A stretch of 48,656 nucleotides of DNA from Roseibacillus sp. (GCA_022448985.1 JAKVCR010000049.1:56137-104792), one strand, 5' to 3'. Shown: positions 15,793-23,940, counted from the stretch's first letter. The notes: generated from the letters alone by a model not told the origin. Numbers and translations are program-made.

Positions 15793-15934
15793 CTGCCATT
15801 CCGTCCACCCACCTCCCTGGATACGCCGCAGTGCCCAGATAAATGGAAATGGGGGCAGAAGCAAACCCGACGCTCTTCACACCTGCGATCCCAATCGCAA
15901 TGGCCTGGGTCTCGTGACCCCATCTCCAGCCGAC

Positions 15935-16777
15935 CTAGACCGGCTTCGGCAGCGGCTTCTCCTTTTTGCGTAGCGCTTTTCTCATTTTTTCGAGCGCTAC
16001 ATTCTGAAGCTGGCGAATTCTTTCCCGGGTTACGCCGAATTCTCTGCCTACCTCTTCAAGAGTCATCGCCTTCTTACCATTGAGCCCGAACCTGGCATCA
16101 ATAATACGGTGTTCACGCTCATCGAGAACTTCGAGGAGATCATCCAGTTGGTGATGGATATTTTTATCAACGAGGGTGTCGAGCGGGCTCTGGGCCCTTT
16201 CATCACCTATGATATCACTGAGACCAATTGATTCATCTTCATTCACGGGTGCATCGAGGGAAACAGGGCGCTGGGAGGCCCGCTTGAGCAAAGATAACTT
16301 ACGACTCGGCAGTCCAAGCTCCTCGGCGAGCTCATCATCGGTAGGCTCCCGTCCGATGGATTCTGTCAGAAGGGCGGAGATGCGACGCATCTTAGCAATC
16401 TTGTCCACCATGTGGACCGGCAGCCTGATGGTCTTGCTCTGGTTCGCGAGGGCCCGCTTGATGGACTGTTTGATCCACCAGGATCCGTAAGTGCTAAGCT
16501 TTCCTCCCTTCTCAGGATCGAATCGCTCTACTGCCTTCATCAAGCCGATATTTCCCTCGGAAATAAGATCCGCAAGCGGAAGCCCGTAACCGGAATAGTC
16601 CTGCGCAATCTTTACCACCAGGCGCAGGTTGGCCTTAATCATGTGGGCGCGGGCTTTCTTGTCTCCCTTCTTGATCCGCGCCGCGAGTTCTACTTCCTCC
16701 TCCCGTGTGAGGAGATCCGTCTTCGATATTTCGCGGAGATAAACGCGAAGGCTGCTGTCTGAATCTAATCTGGCCAT
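15935..16777 (-). CDS. RNA polymerase sigma factor, sigma-70 family
   Basis: A 280-residue RpoD/RpoS-type sigma factor without region 1.1. Region 1.2 begins DSSLRVYLREISKTDLLTREEEVELAARI. Region 2 has the core-binding and -10 recognition block NLRLVVKIAQDYSGYGLPLADLISEGNIGLMKAVERFDPEKG with STYGSWWIKQSIKRAL. Region 3 follows (REPTDDELAEELGLPSRKL). Region 4 carries LDEREHRIIDARFGL and the helix-turn-helix TLEEVGREFGVTRERIRQLQNVALEKMRKAL. Size and layout fit either a short primary sigma or a group 2 sigma. A TTGACA (minus strand, 16856-16851) about 75 bp upstream of the start may be part of its own promoter. It is convergent to the preceding operon. Confidence 0.9.
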   Translation of the reverse strand: MARLDSDSSLRVYLREISKTDLLTREEEVELAARIKKGDKKARAHMIKANLRLVVKIAQDYSGYGLPLADLISEGNIGLMKAVERFDPEKGGKLSTYGSWWIKQSIKRALANQSKTIRLPVHMVDKIAKMRRISALLTESIGREPTDDELAEELGLPSRKLSLLKRASQRPVSLDAPVNEDESIGLSDIIGDERAQSPLDTLVDKNIHHQLDDLLEVLDEREHRIIDARFGLNGKKAMTLEEVGREFGVTRERIRQLQNVALEKMRKALRKKEKPLPKPV

Positions 16778-16918
16778 TGTAAATCTTTCTTTTCCGGTGC
16801 TTTTGCCTATTTGTTAAACGTCTTTGGGCTCCATTTATTTGCCCCATTTTTGTCAACACATTGTAAAATCAGTTCCGCCTCTCATATGACTCGATCGGGA
16901 GGCCAAAGTCGAGGTGGT

Positions 16919-16935
16919 TTTGGAATAATTCCAAA
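16919..16935. promoter_or_regulatory. 17-bp perfect palindrome
   Basis: TTTGGAAT-A-ATTCCAAA: two perfect 8-bp arms around a single central A, about 140 bp upstream of the sigma-factor start. It has the form of a dimeric repressor operator. The cognate regulator cannot be named. Confidence 0.4.
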
Positions 16936-17259
16936 TAGAGTTCCTCTCTTGTTAACCTGTTTAAATTGAGAAGTTTGCGCCCAAATTTTGACCACCCGGA
17001 CCTTGATTTTGGAGGCTTTTGAAGCCCACATTTGGGTTAATGATAAACGCTCCAGGTAGAGCAGGTCGCCCAGTAGCATCTCTATTCCGGCAAGGGTGAG
17101 TCAGACCTCATCACGGCGTTCCTTTAGCCCCTTGCTGCCGCAGGCCCATGGCCTCCCTTCCGAACCAGGGCGGTCGGAAGTGCTGCCCATCCGCACGAGT
17201 AGCCAGCCTATGCGCTGCTACGGGTTCTCGGCAAATGTTGCGGATAACTCGGCCTATAG

Positions 17260-17275
17260 GTGACAACTCTGTCAC
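17260..17275. promoter_or_regulatory. Palindromic operator 1 upstream of pstS
   Basis: GTGACAACTCTGTCAC: arms GTGACA/TGTCAC with a 4-nt spacer. TGTCA is also the core half-site of Pho boxes, but those are direct repeats with 11-nt period, unlike this inverted repeat. It pairs with an almost identical copy 67 bp downstream. The sequence TCACATAA follows it and is repeated between the two sites. Confidence 0.55.
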
Positions 17276-17326
17276 ATAAGCCAGTGCCTGATTATAGCGT
17301 TTTTCACCTATCACATAAAAGTGCTA

Positions 17327-17342
17327 GTGACACTCTTGTCAC
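17327..17342. promoter_or_regulatory. Palindromic operator 2 upstream of pstS
   Basis: GTGACACTCTTGTCAC has the same 6-bp arms as the site at 17260 with a different 4-nt spacer. It lies 100 bp before the pstS start. Two copies of one palindrome in front of a phosphate operon suggest cooperative binding by a phosphate-responsive regulator. That is an inference. Confidence 0.55.
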
Positions 17343-17442
17343 ACCTCCCCTCTCGCTACAGGCCCGATCCCGCGGATAAAGGACAACCAGATCCGACGCA
17401 TTACAAACTCATCAGACTTAACTACAGACAAACAAGGAAGCC

Positions 17443-18309
17443 ATGAAAATTAAGCTGTCTCATTATCTTATAACCGCCTCTGCTCTCGGGATTGCCTTTC
17501 TTTGTGGTTCCTGTGGCCGCGGCGATAGCGATACCACCACTATCAAGGTAGCCGGTTCTGACACCATGCTGCAGGTCGGCCTCTCCTGGGGGGCCGCCTA
17601 CAAGAAAGCCACTCCGGGAGTGGCCGTCAGCGTCGCGGGGGAAGGCTCCAGTACTGGCTTCGTGGCACTCATTGACGACACCGCCGACCTCTCCCACTCC
17701 AGTCGCGCGATCAAGCCGTCCGAAGCCAAGGCCATCAAGGATAAGCGCGGCGAGGAAGCGGTCGAGCACATCGTCGGCTACGACGGGATCGCCGTTTTTG
17801 TCCACAAGGATAACCCGGTAAAATCGATCTCCCTTCCAAAGCTCAAGGAAATCTGGGCCGAAGGCGGCACCATCGCCAACTGGAACGAAATCGGCGGCAG
17901 CGATGCCAAGATCCAGCGAGCTGGGCGTGCAAACAATTCCGGCACCTATGGCTTCTTCCAGAAGGCCGTTCTCGGGAAGGGCGTGGAATTTAAACCCAAG
18001 ACTGCCGGCATGGCCGGATCAAGCGCTGTCGTGGAGTTCTGTTCCACCACCCCGTCCGCAATTGGCTACAGCGGCATGAGCTATATTAACGACCATGTCG
18101 GTGCGCTGAGCATCTCCGCCGATGAGGACTCCGAGGCCTTCGCTCCCACTATCAAAAACGTCAAGAACAAGAGCTATCCCATTGCCCGCCCTCTCTACAT
18201 CTACACCGTTGGTGAACCTGAAGGGGCCGTGAAGGAATACCTCGACTGGATCAAGGGCGAGGCCGGTCAGGCCGTCGTCGCCGAGCAGGGATTCGTGCCC
18301 TACAAGTAG
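17443..18309 (+). CDS. pstS: Phosphate ABC transporter substrate-binding lipoprotein
   Basis: 288 residues. The signal peptide ends in a lipobox-like FLCGSC, so the mature protein is likely lipidated at Cys25. The phosphate-binding loops are visible: VAGSDTMLQVGLSWG at the first helix, GEGSSTGFVALIDDTADLSHSSRAIK, and AGRANNSGTYGFFQKAV. These correspond to the G-S-x-T, G-x-G-S-x-G and R-x-x-x-SGT segments of PstS. VGYDGIAVFVHKDNPV and LKEIWAEGGTIANWNEIGG are also typical. It delivers phosphate to the PstC/PstA channel. It is the first gene of a six-gene operon and is preceded by twin palindromes. Confidence 0.95.
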   Translation: MKIKLSHYLITASALGIAFLCGSCGRGDSDTTTIKVAGSDTMLQVGLSWGAAYKKATPGVAVSVAGEGSSTGFVALIDDTADLSHSSRAIKPSEAKAIKDKRGEEAVEHIVGYDGIAVFVHKDNPVKSISLPKLKEIWAEGGTIANWNEIGGSDAKIQRAGRANNSGTYGFFQKAVLGKGVEFKPKTAGMAGSSAVVEFCSTTPSAIGYSGMSYINDHVGALSISADEDSEAFAPTIKNVKNKSYPIARPLYIYTVGEPEGAVKEYLDWIKGEAGQAVVAEQGFVPYK

Positions 18310-18357
18310 GGCGCCGCAACGATCCATTTCCTCGCCGGAAGCAGTGAAACGATCAGG

Positions 18358-19299
18358 ATGAGAAGTGTTTTCCAGGGGATACGGATTCTTGGCTCCCGGG
18401 CTCTCGACCGGGCCGAGCCTGTCATCCGCATCGTAATCTATCTCAGCGGATGGAGCTCCATCCTCTTCGTCGCGGCGATCTTCTTCTTCATCATCAAGGA
18501 AGCGTGGCCGATTCTCCCCCAGGTCAACTGGGGCGAGTTCTTCTTCGAAAATCGCTGGCTACCAAATCCCGCGGAGGGCAACGATCCGGTCTATGGTGCG
18601 GCCGGAATTCTCTACGGCACCTTTGCCGTCACCGCGGTCAGCATGTGCATCGCTATGCCGCTCGGCCTCGCGGCAGCGGTCTACATCTCCGAGTTTGCCA
18701 CCGGGAAGGTCAAGGAAACCCTCAAGATCCTCGTCGAGCTTCTTGCCGCCATTCCCTCCATCATCTGGGGCTTCATCGGGCTCGTCATCGTCAGCCCACT
18801 CATCCAGGACATCTTCAATGTCGAGATCGGGGTCAACCTCCTCAACGCCTCGCTGATGGTCTCCATGATGGCGATCCCCCTCATCGTCTCCATCAGTGAG
18901 GACTCCCTGCGGGCCGTTCCGGATTCTTACCGGGAAGCAGCCCTCGCCCTCGGGGCCAGTCGGTGGGAAGTCATTTACAAGGTCCTCTTCCCTGCCGCCA
19001 AGAATGGCCTGCTCGCCGCCTCCATGCTCGGCGTAGGCCGCGCGGTCGGGGAAACCATGGCCGTCTGGATGGCCTCGGGAGGAACCGAGAGCATTCCGGA
19101 CGAGTTCAGCCCCATGATTCTCTTCGAGCGGGTCAAGGCCATGACCGCTACCATCGCCTCTGAAATGCCCGACGCACCCCACGGCGGCGAGCACTACATG
19201 ATGCTCTTCGTGGTCGGCATCGTCCTGCTGCTGATCAGCGTGGTTATCAACGTCATCTCTGATCTCGTGATCAAGGGAATCAAGAAACGCAACGCCTAG
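18358..19299 (+). CDS. pstC: Phosphate ABC transporter permease PstC
   Basis: A 313-residue inner-membrane permease. About six hydrophobic helices can be counted, the first at WSSILFVAAIFFFIIKEAWPIL. The family block YGTFAVTAVSMCIAMPLGLAAAVYISEFA is followed by LLAAIPSIIWGFIGLVIVSPLI. The cytoplasmic coupling (EAA) loop reads REAALALGASRWEVIYKVLFPAAKNGLLAA, and GRAVGETMAVWMASGG matches the PstC membrane motif. Together with PstA it forms the phosphate channel. Its stop abuts the pstA start directly. Confidence 0.95.
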   Translation: MRSVFQGIRILGSRALDRAEPVIRIVIYLSGWSSILFVAAIFFFIIKEAWPILPQVNWGEFFFENRWLPNPAEGNDPVYGAAGILYGTFAVTAVSMCIAMPLGLAAAVYISEFATGKVKETLKILVELLAAIPSIIWGFIGLVIVSPLIQDIFNVEIGVNLLNASLMVSMMAIPLIVSISEDSLRAVPDSYREAALALGASRWEVIYKVLFPAAKNGLLAASMLGVGRAVGETMAVWMASGGTESIPDEFSPMILFERVKAMTATIASEMPDAPHGGEHYMMLFVVGIVLLLISVVINVISDLVIKGIKKRNA

Positions 19300-20214
19300 A
19301 TGAGCGCCGTCGACCATCCCTTCACCGCCAGTCCGCACGAGCATCGGAAGCGCCAGCGTGAGAAAATTGTCCGCTGGCTGATGCTGGGGTCAACCTTTGC
19401 GATCATCATCCCGGTCCTCACCGTCATCATCTACCTCTTCGTCAAGGCAGCTCCGGTTCTCTCCTGGGACTACATCACCGAAAACCCCAGTCCACTCGGA
19501 AAGTCGGGCGGAATCTGGCTCCCCCTCATGGGAACCTTCTACCTTGTTCTGGTCTCCCTCGCGCTGGTCGCACCCATCGGCATCCTGGCCGGCATCTACA
19601 TCAACGAGTATGCCCCGGACAACTGGTTGACCCGCGCAATCGGAATGGCGGTCACCTCCCTTGCGGGGGTGCCTTCCATCGTCCACGCCCTCTTCGGGGT
19701 CGGCGCCTTCGTCCTCACCCTCGGAATGGGCAAAAGCCTCCTGGCGGCCTCCTGCACGATCGCAGTGATGACCATCCCCGTCATTGTAACCGCCACACGG
19801 GAAGCCCTTGCCGCGGTCCCGATGGCCTTCCGCGAAGCCTGCTGGAACATGGGCGCCACAAAGTGGCAGACCATCCGGACCATCGTCCTGCCCAACTCCG
19901 TGTCCGGCATACTCACCGGCGTCATCCTCGAAGTCTCCCGCGCCGCCGGGGAGACTGCCCCCATCCTCTTTACCGGGGCCGTCGCCAGCGTCGCGATCTC
20001 CACCGACAGTTTCGATCGTAAGATCGCCCCCTACGACCTGACCGAGCCGTTCATGGCGATGTCCTACCACCTGCACGTGGTAGCCGAAAAAATCTCCGGA
20101 ATGCCGGAGGCCATGAAGTACGGCACTGCCGCCGTCCTCATCGCCCTCATCCTCATCATCAACAGCATCTCAATCACCCTCCGCGTCTGGCTGCGCTCCC
20201 GCAAGAAGTGGTGA
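19300..20214 (+). CDS. pstA: Phosphate ABC transporter permease PstA
   Basis: A 304-residue permease beginning immediately after the pstC stop. It has six hydrophobic helices, with the block LALVAPIGILAGIYINEYAP and GVPSIVHALFGVGAFVLTLGMG. The EAA coupling loop reads REACWNMGATKWQTIRTIVLPNSVSGILTG, and EVSRAAGETAPILFTGAV is the PstA-type segment. It partners PstC in the membrane. Because two unlike ATPases follow, each permease may dock a different one. The gene ends TGG-TGA, showing that TGA acts as a normal stop in this genome. Confidence 0.95.
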   Translation: MSAVDHPFTASPHEHRKRQREKIVRWLMLGSTFAIIIPVLTVIIYLFVKAAPVLSWDYITENPSPLGKSGGIWLPLMGTFYLVLVSLALVAPIGILAGIYINEYAPDNWLTRAIGMAVTSLAGVPSIVHALFGVGAFVLTLGMGKSLLAASCTIAVMTIPVIVTATREALAAVPMAFREACWNMGATKWQTIRTIVLPNSVSGILTGVILEVSRAAGETAPILFTGAVASVAISTDSFDRKIAPYDLTEPFMAMSYHLHVVAEKISGMPEAMKYGTAAVLIALILIINSISITLRVWLRSRKKW

Positions 20215-20221
20215 CCCGATC

Positions 20222-20980
20222 ATGAGCGAACACGCACACATCGAGTTCAACAACGTCACGGTCCGCTACGGCAAGGACATCGCGCTGGATGACCTCGACT
20301 TCAAGGTGAAGAAGAACACGATCTTCGGGGTCGTAGGGCCTGCGAATTCCGGCAAGACCACGATGCTGAAGTGCGTCAATCGCACCATCGACTTCATCAA
20401 CACTGCCAACGTGGAAGGCCGCGTGACGATCGACGGAGAAGATGTCAACGGTCTCCGCAACGTCTATGCCCTGCGGCGCCGCATCGGCATGGTCTTTCCC
20501 CTGCCGGTCGGCCTGCCCCTGTCTATCTACGACAACGTCGCCTACGGCCCCCGCATGGCGGGCATCCACGACAAGGAACGACTCGACGAACTCGTTGAGC
20601 GATGCCTCAAGCAGTCGGTTCTCTGGGACGAGGTCAAGGACCGGCTCAAGTCTCTCGGGACCAAGCTCTCCGGCGGCCAACAGCAACGCCTTACCCTCGC
20701 CCGCGCTCTCTCGCTCGAACCCGAGATTCTCTGCCTCGACGAGTTCTCCATCGCGATCGACCCGGTCACCACCATGAAGATCGAGGATGTCCTCGTACAC
20801 CTGAAGGAACAGATGACCATCATTCTCGTCACCAATCTCATCCAGCAGGCCCAACGAATCTCGGACGACCTCATGTTCCTCAACGATTCAGAAATCGTGG
20901 AGCAGGGCCCCACTCCCGACCTCTTTGCTAACCCTCAGAATGAACTAACCGCCCGCTACCTCTCGGGCGAAATGGGCTAG
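20222..20980 (+). CDS. pstB: Phosphate ABC transporter ATPase 1, partly degenerate
   Basis: 252 residues. Walker A is GPANSGKT (39-46), acceptable but unlike the usual GPSGCGKS. The signature LSGGQQQRL (149-157) is intact and the Walker B glutamate is present (LDEF, Glu174). Three conserved positions are lost. The Q-loop Gln is Pro93 (GMVFPLPVG), the Pro of DEP is Phe175 with a changed D-loop (IAID), and the H-loop His is Asn205 (LVTNLIQQA). Loss of Q-loop Gln and H-loop His should impair hydrolysis at the site built on this subunit's Walker motifs, while its LSGGQ can still complete the partner's site. It starts 7 bp after pstA and is followed by a second pstB. It probably forms a heterodimer with the next product. 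Confidence 0.9.
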   Translation: MSEHAHIEFNNVTVRYGKDIALDDLDFKVKKNTIFGVVGPANSGKTTMLKCVNRTIDFINTANVEGRVTIDGEDVNGLRNVYALRRRIGMVFPLPVGLPLSIYDNVAYGPRMAGIHDKERLDELVERCLKQSVLWDEVKDRLKSLGTKLSGGQQQRLTLARALSLEPEILCLDEFSIAIDPVTTMKIEDVLVHLKEQMTIILVTNLIQQAQRISDDLMFLNDSEIVEQGPTPDLFANPQNELTARYLSGEMG

Positions 20981-20986
20981 TCCACG

Positions 20987-21760
20987 ATGTCCGATTCCGC
21001 AGTCAGTATTCGAACCCGTGACGTCGACCTCTTTTATGGCGACTTCCAGGCTCTTTTCAAGGTGTCGGTCGATATCAAGCCGGGGATCATCACCTCGCTC
21101 ATCGGCCCCTCGGGATGCGGAAAGACAACCCTGCTCCGATCCTTCAATAGAATCAACGAACGCTACGGAAACGTCACCACCAATGGCGAGATCACCATCA
21201 TGGGAAAGAATATCTATGATGATGATGTCAATCTTCCTGAGCTCCGTAAGGCCGTCGGAATGGTCTTCCAGCGACCCAACCCTCTTCCGATATCAATCTA
21301 CGAGAACATCATCTTTGGACTCAAGGCTCATACTCCTCGGGCCGAACTGCGCAACCTGAAGCTGGACGAGGTCGTGGAATCCGCCCTGCGTGAAGTGCAA
21401 CTCTGGGACGCCACCAAGGACATCCTGAAGGAGAAAGCAACTGGGCTCACCCTCGAGCAACAGCAAAAACTCTGCATCGCCCGCCTTCTTCCTCTGAAGC
21501 CGCAGATAATCCTGATGGATGAACCCTGCTCCGCGCTGGACGCCGACGGAATCGCCCGCATCGAAGAATTGGTCAGTGAGATGCGTGAACGCTTTACTAT
21601 CGTCATGGTCACCCACAACATGGGACAGGCCAAGCGCGCGAGCGACGAATGCATCTACATGTATCTCGGAGAAATCATTGAGCACGCACCTACCGATCAA
21701 CTCTTCCTCAACCCACAGGAGGAGAAAACGGCCATGTATATCGAGGGGCGTTACGGATAA
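20987..21760 (+). CDS. pstB: Phosphate ABC transporter ATPase 2, signature motif degenerate
   Basis: 257 residues. Walker A GPSGCGKT (40-47), Q-loop Gln95 (GMVFQRPNPLP), Walker B LMDEP with Glu179, D-loop SALD and H-loop His210 (MVTHNMGQA) are all canonical. The signature, however, reads LTLEQQQKL (154-162) instead of LSGGQQQRL, losing the Ser-Gly-Gly that contacts the gamma-phosphate bound by the partner. This is the mirror image of the defects in the preceding ATPase. The predicted pair would have one competent site (this subunit's Walker motifs with the partner's LSGGQ) and one degenerate site. PstB energises phosphate import and normally works as a homodimer. It lies 6 bp after the first copy. 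Confidence 0.92.
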   Translation: MSDSAVSIRTRDVDLFYGDFQALFKVSVDIKPGIITSLIGPSGCGKTTLLRSFNRINERYGNVTTNGEITIMGKNIYDDDVNLPELRKAVGMVFQRPNPLPISIYENIIFGLKAHTPRAELRNLKLDEVVESALREVQLWDATKDILKEKATGLTLEQQQKLCIARLLPLKPQIILMDEPCSALDADGIARIEELVSEMRERFTIVMVTHNMGQAKRASDECIYMYLGEIIEHAPTDQLFLNPQEEKTAMYIEGRYG

Positions 21761-21784
21761 ACCAGCCTGAATACGAGCAATCAG

Positions 21785-22477
21785 ATGCCAGACGAAACAC
21801 CACACATCCTCGGGAAATTCCAGGACGCCCTGGACAAGATCAGCGCGGACCTTAATTCCATGGCTGAGCAGGTATCCAGAAGCCTGGAAATGGCCGTGCG
21901 CGGACTCACCGAGCGTAACAGCACCTTGTGCGACCAGGTGATCGCTGATGATGCCGAGGTCGACCTCCTGGAAATGAAAATCGATGAGGAGGGACTCCGG
22001 ATCATGACTCTCTACCAGCCAGTTGCCACTGACCTCCGACGAGTCATCTCTGTCATGAAGGTCTCCGGCAACCTCGAGCGGGTAGGCGATCAGGCCGTGA
22101 GTATTGCCCGACGTGCCAGGAAAATGAACCGAAACCTGGAAATCGCAGAGACAAGGCTCGTCGAACCTGTGTACAAAAAGGCAATCGATCTACTGCAGAA
22201 AAGCCTTGGGGCATTCGCTGAAGGCAATCTCGAACACGCGCTCGAGATAAGGGGTGAGGACGCTGAATTGAACGAGGCACAGAAATCTGTTTCTAAGCAA
22301 CTGACCTCCCGGATGGAGAATGACAGTGATCGTATCAAGGATTATCTCGACCTTCAGTTTATTGTCCGGTGGCTTGAGCGAGTGGGTGATCACGCCAAGA
22401 ATATCGCCGAGGAAGCAGTATTTGTGACCGCTGCCATCGACATTCGCCACGGTGCCGAGCGCCCGGAGATTGACTAA
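21785..22477 (+). CDS. phoU: Phosphate signalling protein PhoU
   Basis: A 230-residue protein of two three-helix bundles. Each bundle has the metal-binding helix motif ExxxD: ERVGDQAVSIARR (Glu98, Asp102) and ERVGDHAKNIAEE (Glu198, Asp202). The start MPDETPHILGKFQDALDKISADLNSMAEQV is typical. PhoU restrains uptake through the Pst transporter and passes the phosphate signal to the PhoR histidine kinase. No phoR or phoB lies in the window. Its TAA overlaps a possible upstream ATG of the following sulfatase (TAATG at 22477), so the two genes are likely to be co-transcribed. Confidence 0.95.
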   Translation: MPDETPHILGKFQDALDKISADLNSMAEQVSRSLEMAVRGLTERNSTLCDQVIADDAEVDLLEMKIDEEGLRIMTLYQPVATDLRRVISVMKVSGNLERVGDQAVSIARRARKMNRNLEIAETRLVEPVYKKAIDLLQKSLGAFAEGNLEHALEIRGEDAELNEAQKSVSKQLTSRMENDSDRIKDYLDLQFIVRWLERVGDHAKNIAEEAVFVTAAIDIRHGAERPEID

Positions 22478-22524
22478 TGCCGCATTCGGGAGATTACCGA
22501 TCAACAGCGTATAGCTGTTTGCAC

Positions 22525-23940
22525 ATGATTCGACCCCTCGTTCTCTTCTGCCTGCTCTGCGGCCTTCTTCCCCTTACTACCGCAGCTGCCAAGCCCAACA
22601 TCCTCTGGATCTTCATCGAGGACATGTCCCCCTGGATCGGATGTTACGGTGACAAAATCAACGCGGACAAGACTCCCAACATCGATGCCCTAGCGGAAAA
22701 GGGTGTCCGCTTCACCCGATGCTACGTTCCCTGCCCGGTCTGTTCTCCCTGCCGCTCCGCGATGATTACCGGGGCCTATCAAACCACTACCGGGATACAT
22801 AACCACCGTTCCTCGAGAAGCAAGGCGGGCGCCATTCATCTTCCCAAGGGGATCACCACGATCCCCCAACTCTTTCGAAAAAACGGCTATTCCACCTTCA
22901 ACTCCGGAAAGGAGGACTACAACTTCGTATTCAAAACCGGCGACCTTTACTCAGTTGAAGGCCGGAAACGCGACTTGGCCGCATGGCGAAAACTGCCCGG
23001 GAACAGGCCGTGGTTCGGTCAGATTCAACTGGCAGGGGGCAAGAGCAACACCAGGAAGTGGGCTGACAAGGTCGATCCCGCTTCCGTCACGCCGCCTCCC
23101 TACTTCCCCAATAACGCCTTGTTCCGCAAATGGCATGCCCACCACTACGACACCGTGCGCCAGACTGACGACGACACCCGCAAGATCATCGAAAACCTGA
23201 AGACCGACGGCCTCCTTGAAAACACCATCATTTTCTGGTTCACCGACCATGGGAACAACCACTCCGTCCGGGCCAAGCAATTCTGCACCGAGATTGGCAC
23301 CCACGTTCCGCTCATCGTCCTCGGACCGGACAAACGACTCAAACCCGGCACCGTTCGCACGGATCTAACCTCGACCCTCGATATTGCGGCCACAAGCCTG
23401 GCCCTCGCTGCGATCGACATCCCCGGCTATTTTGACGGTGTCAACCTCTTCGCGAATGAATTCAAGCCCCGCAAGCACGTAATCTCCGCCCGCGACCGCT
23501 GTGACTACACCATAGATTATATCCGAAGCGTTCGCACTGATCGTTACCGCTACATCCGCAATTTCCTCACTGACCGTCCCCTGCTCCAGCCGCAGTATCG
23601 TGACAACCGCGATTACGTCATTTTCCTGCGCAAGGGGCACGCAGCCGGATCCCTTCCCCCTCTCACCGAGAACATCTTCTTCGGTCCCCGCCCCGAGGAG
23701 GAGCTCTACGATCTTGAGAAGGACCCCCATGAAATCCGGAACCTTGCCGGGGATCCGGATTTTGCCGGAGAACTCAAGCGTCACCGCGGAATCCTGAATG
23801 ACTGGCAGAAACGCACTGACGACAAGGGGCAGTATCCCGAATCCGACGCCGGACTCAGGGAGGTGTTGAACCAGTGGAAGAACCGTTGCGTCAATCCCGA
23901 GTACAACCGCCTTCGTGTGGGAAAGGCTCCCGTTAAATAG
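22525..23940 (+). CDS. Secreted type I (formylglycine) sulfatase
   Basis: A 471-residue sulfatase. The ATG at 22525 gives a clean signal peptide (MIRPLVLFCLLCGLLPLTTA); an ATG 48 nt upstream overlaps the phoU stop. KPNILWIFIEDMSPWIGCYG is the N-terminal metal region. CSPCRSAMITG (Cys73) matches the CxPxR...TG signature, whose Cys is converted to formylglycine. WFTDHGNNHSVRAKQF and ELYDLEKDPHEIRNLAGDP are typical of this group. It hydrolyses sulfate esters, probably in the periplasm, and needs a maturase not seen here. It may share transcription with the phosphate operon. Some relatives hydrolyse phosphate diesters or phosphonates, so phosphate ester activity should be kept open. Confidence 0.92.
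   Translation: MIRPLVLFCLLCGLLPLTTAAAKPNILWIFIEDMSPWIGCYGDKINADKTPNIDALAEKGVRFTRCYVPCPVCSPCRSAMITGAYQTTTGIHNHRSSRSKAGAIHLPKGITTIPQLFRKNGYSTFNSGKEDYNFVFKTGDLYSVEGRKRDLAAWRKLPGNRPWFGQIQLAGGKSNTRKWADKVDPASVTPPPYFPNNALFRKWHAHHYDTVRQTDDDTRKIIENLKTDGLLENTIIFWFTDHGNNHSVRAKQFCTEIGTHVPLIVLGPDKRLKPGTVRTDLTSTLDIAATSLALAAIDIPGYFDGVNLFANEFKPRKHVISARDRCDYTIDYIRSVRTDRYRYIRNFLTDRPLLQPQYRDNRDYVIFLRKGHAAGSLPPLTENIFFGPRPEEELYDLEKDPHEIRNLAGDPDFAGELKRHRGILNDWQKRTDDKGQYPESDAGLREVLNQWKNRCVNPEYNRLRVGKAPVK

Larger units (their letters stand above)
16778..17442. other. Regulatory gap between the sigma gene and the pst operon
   Basis: 665 bp without a convincing gene; the short open frames here lack codon bias and starts. 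It is AT-richer than its surroundings at 16850-17050. It contains a 17-bp palindrome (16919-16935), a small GGCTT/AAGCC hairpin near 17010, and a bulged hairpin GTAGC-C-AGC/GCT-GCTAC at 17199-17221. Two near-identical palindromes (17260-17275, 17327-17342) lie before pstS. Divergent promoters for the sigma gene and pstS are expected here. The pstS ribosome site AAGGA lies a few bases before its ATG. Confidence 0.6.

Noticed and set aside
15890..15920. GGGTC-TCGT-GACCC hairpin between the convergent operon and the sigma gene as a terminator
   Set aside because: The stem is only 5 bp and no T-tract follows on either strand, so I could not support it.
16882..17314. Two short minus-strand open frames in the sigma-pst gap
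   Set aside because: No plausible ribosome site, no recognisable protein features, and the region is full of palindromes, so it is better seen as regulatory DNA.
17260..17342. Classical PhoB Pho boxes
   Set aside because: Although TGTCA occurs, the copies are inverted with a 4-nt spacer and not direct repeats with 11-nt period, so I list them as palindromic operators only.
18559..20913. Long antisense open frames across pstC, pstA and pstB
   Set aside because: They mirror GC-rich third-position bias of the real genes on the other strand and encode low-complexity Asp/Gly/His- or Arg-rich products.
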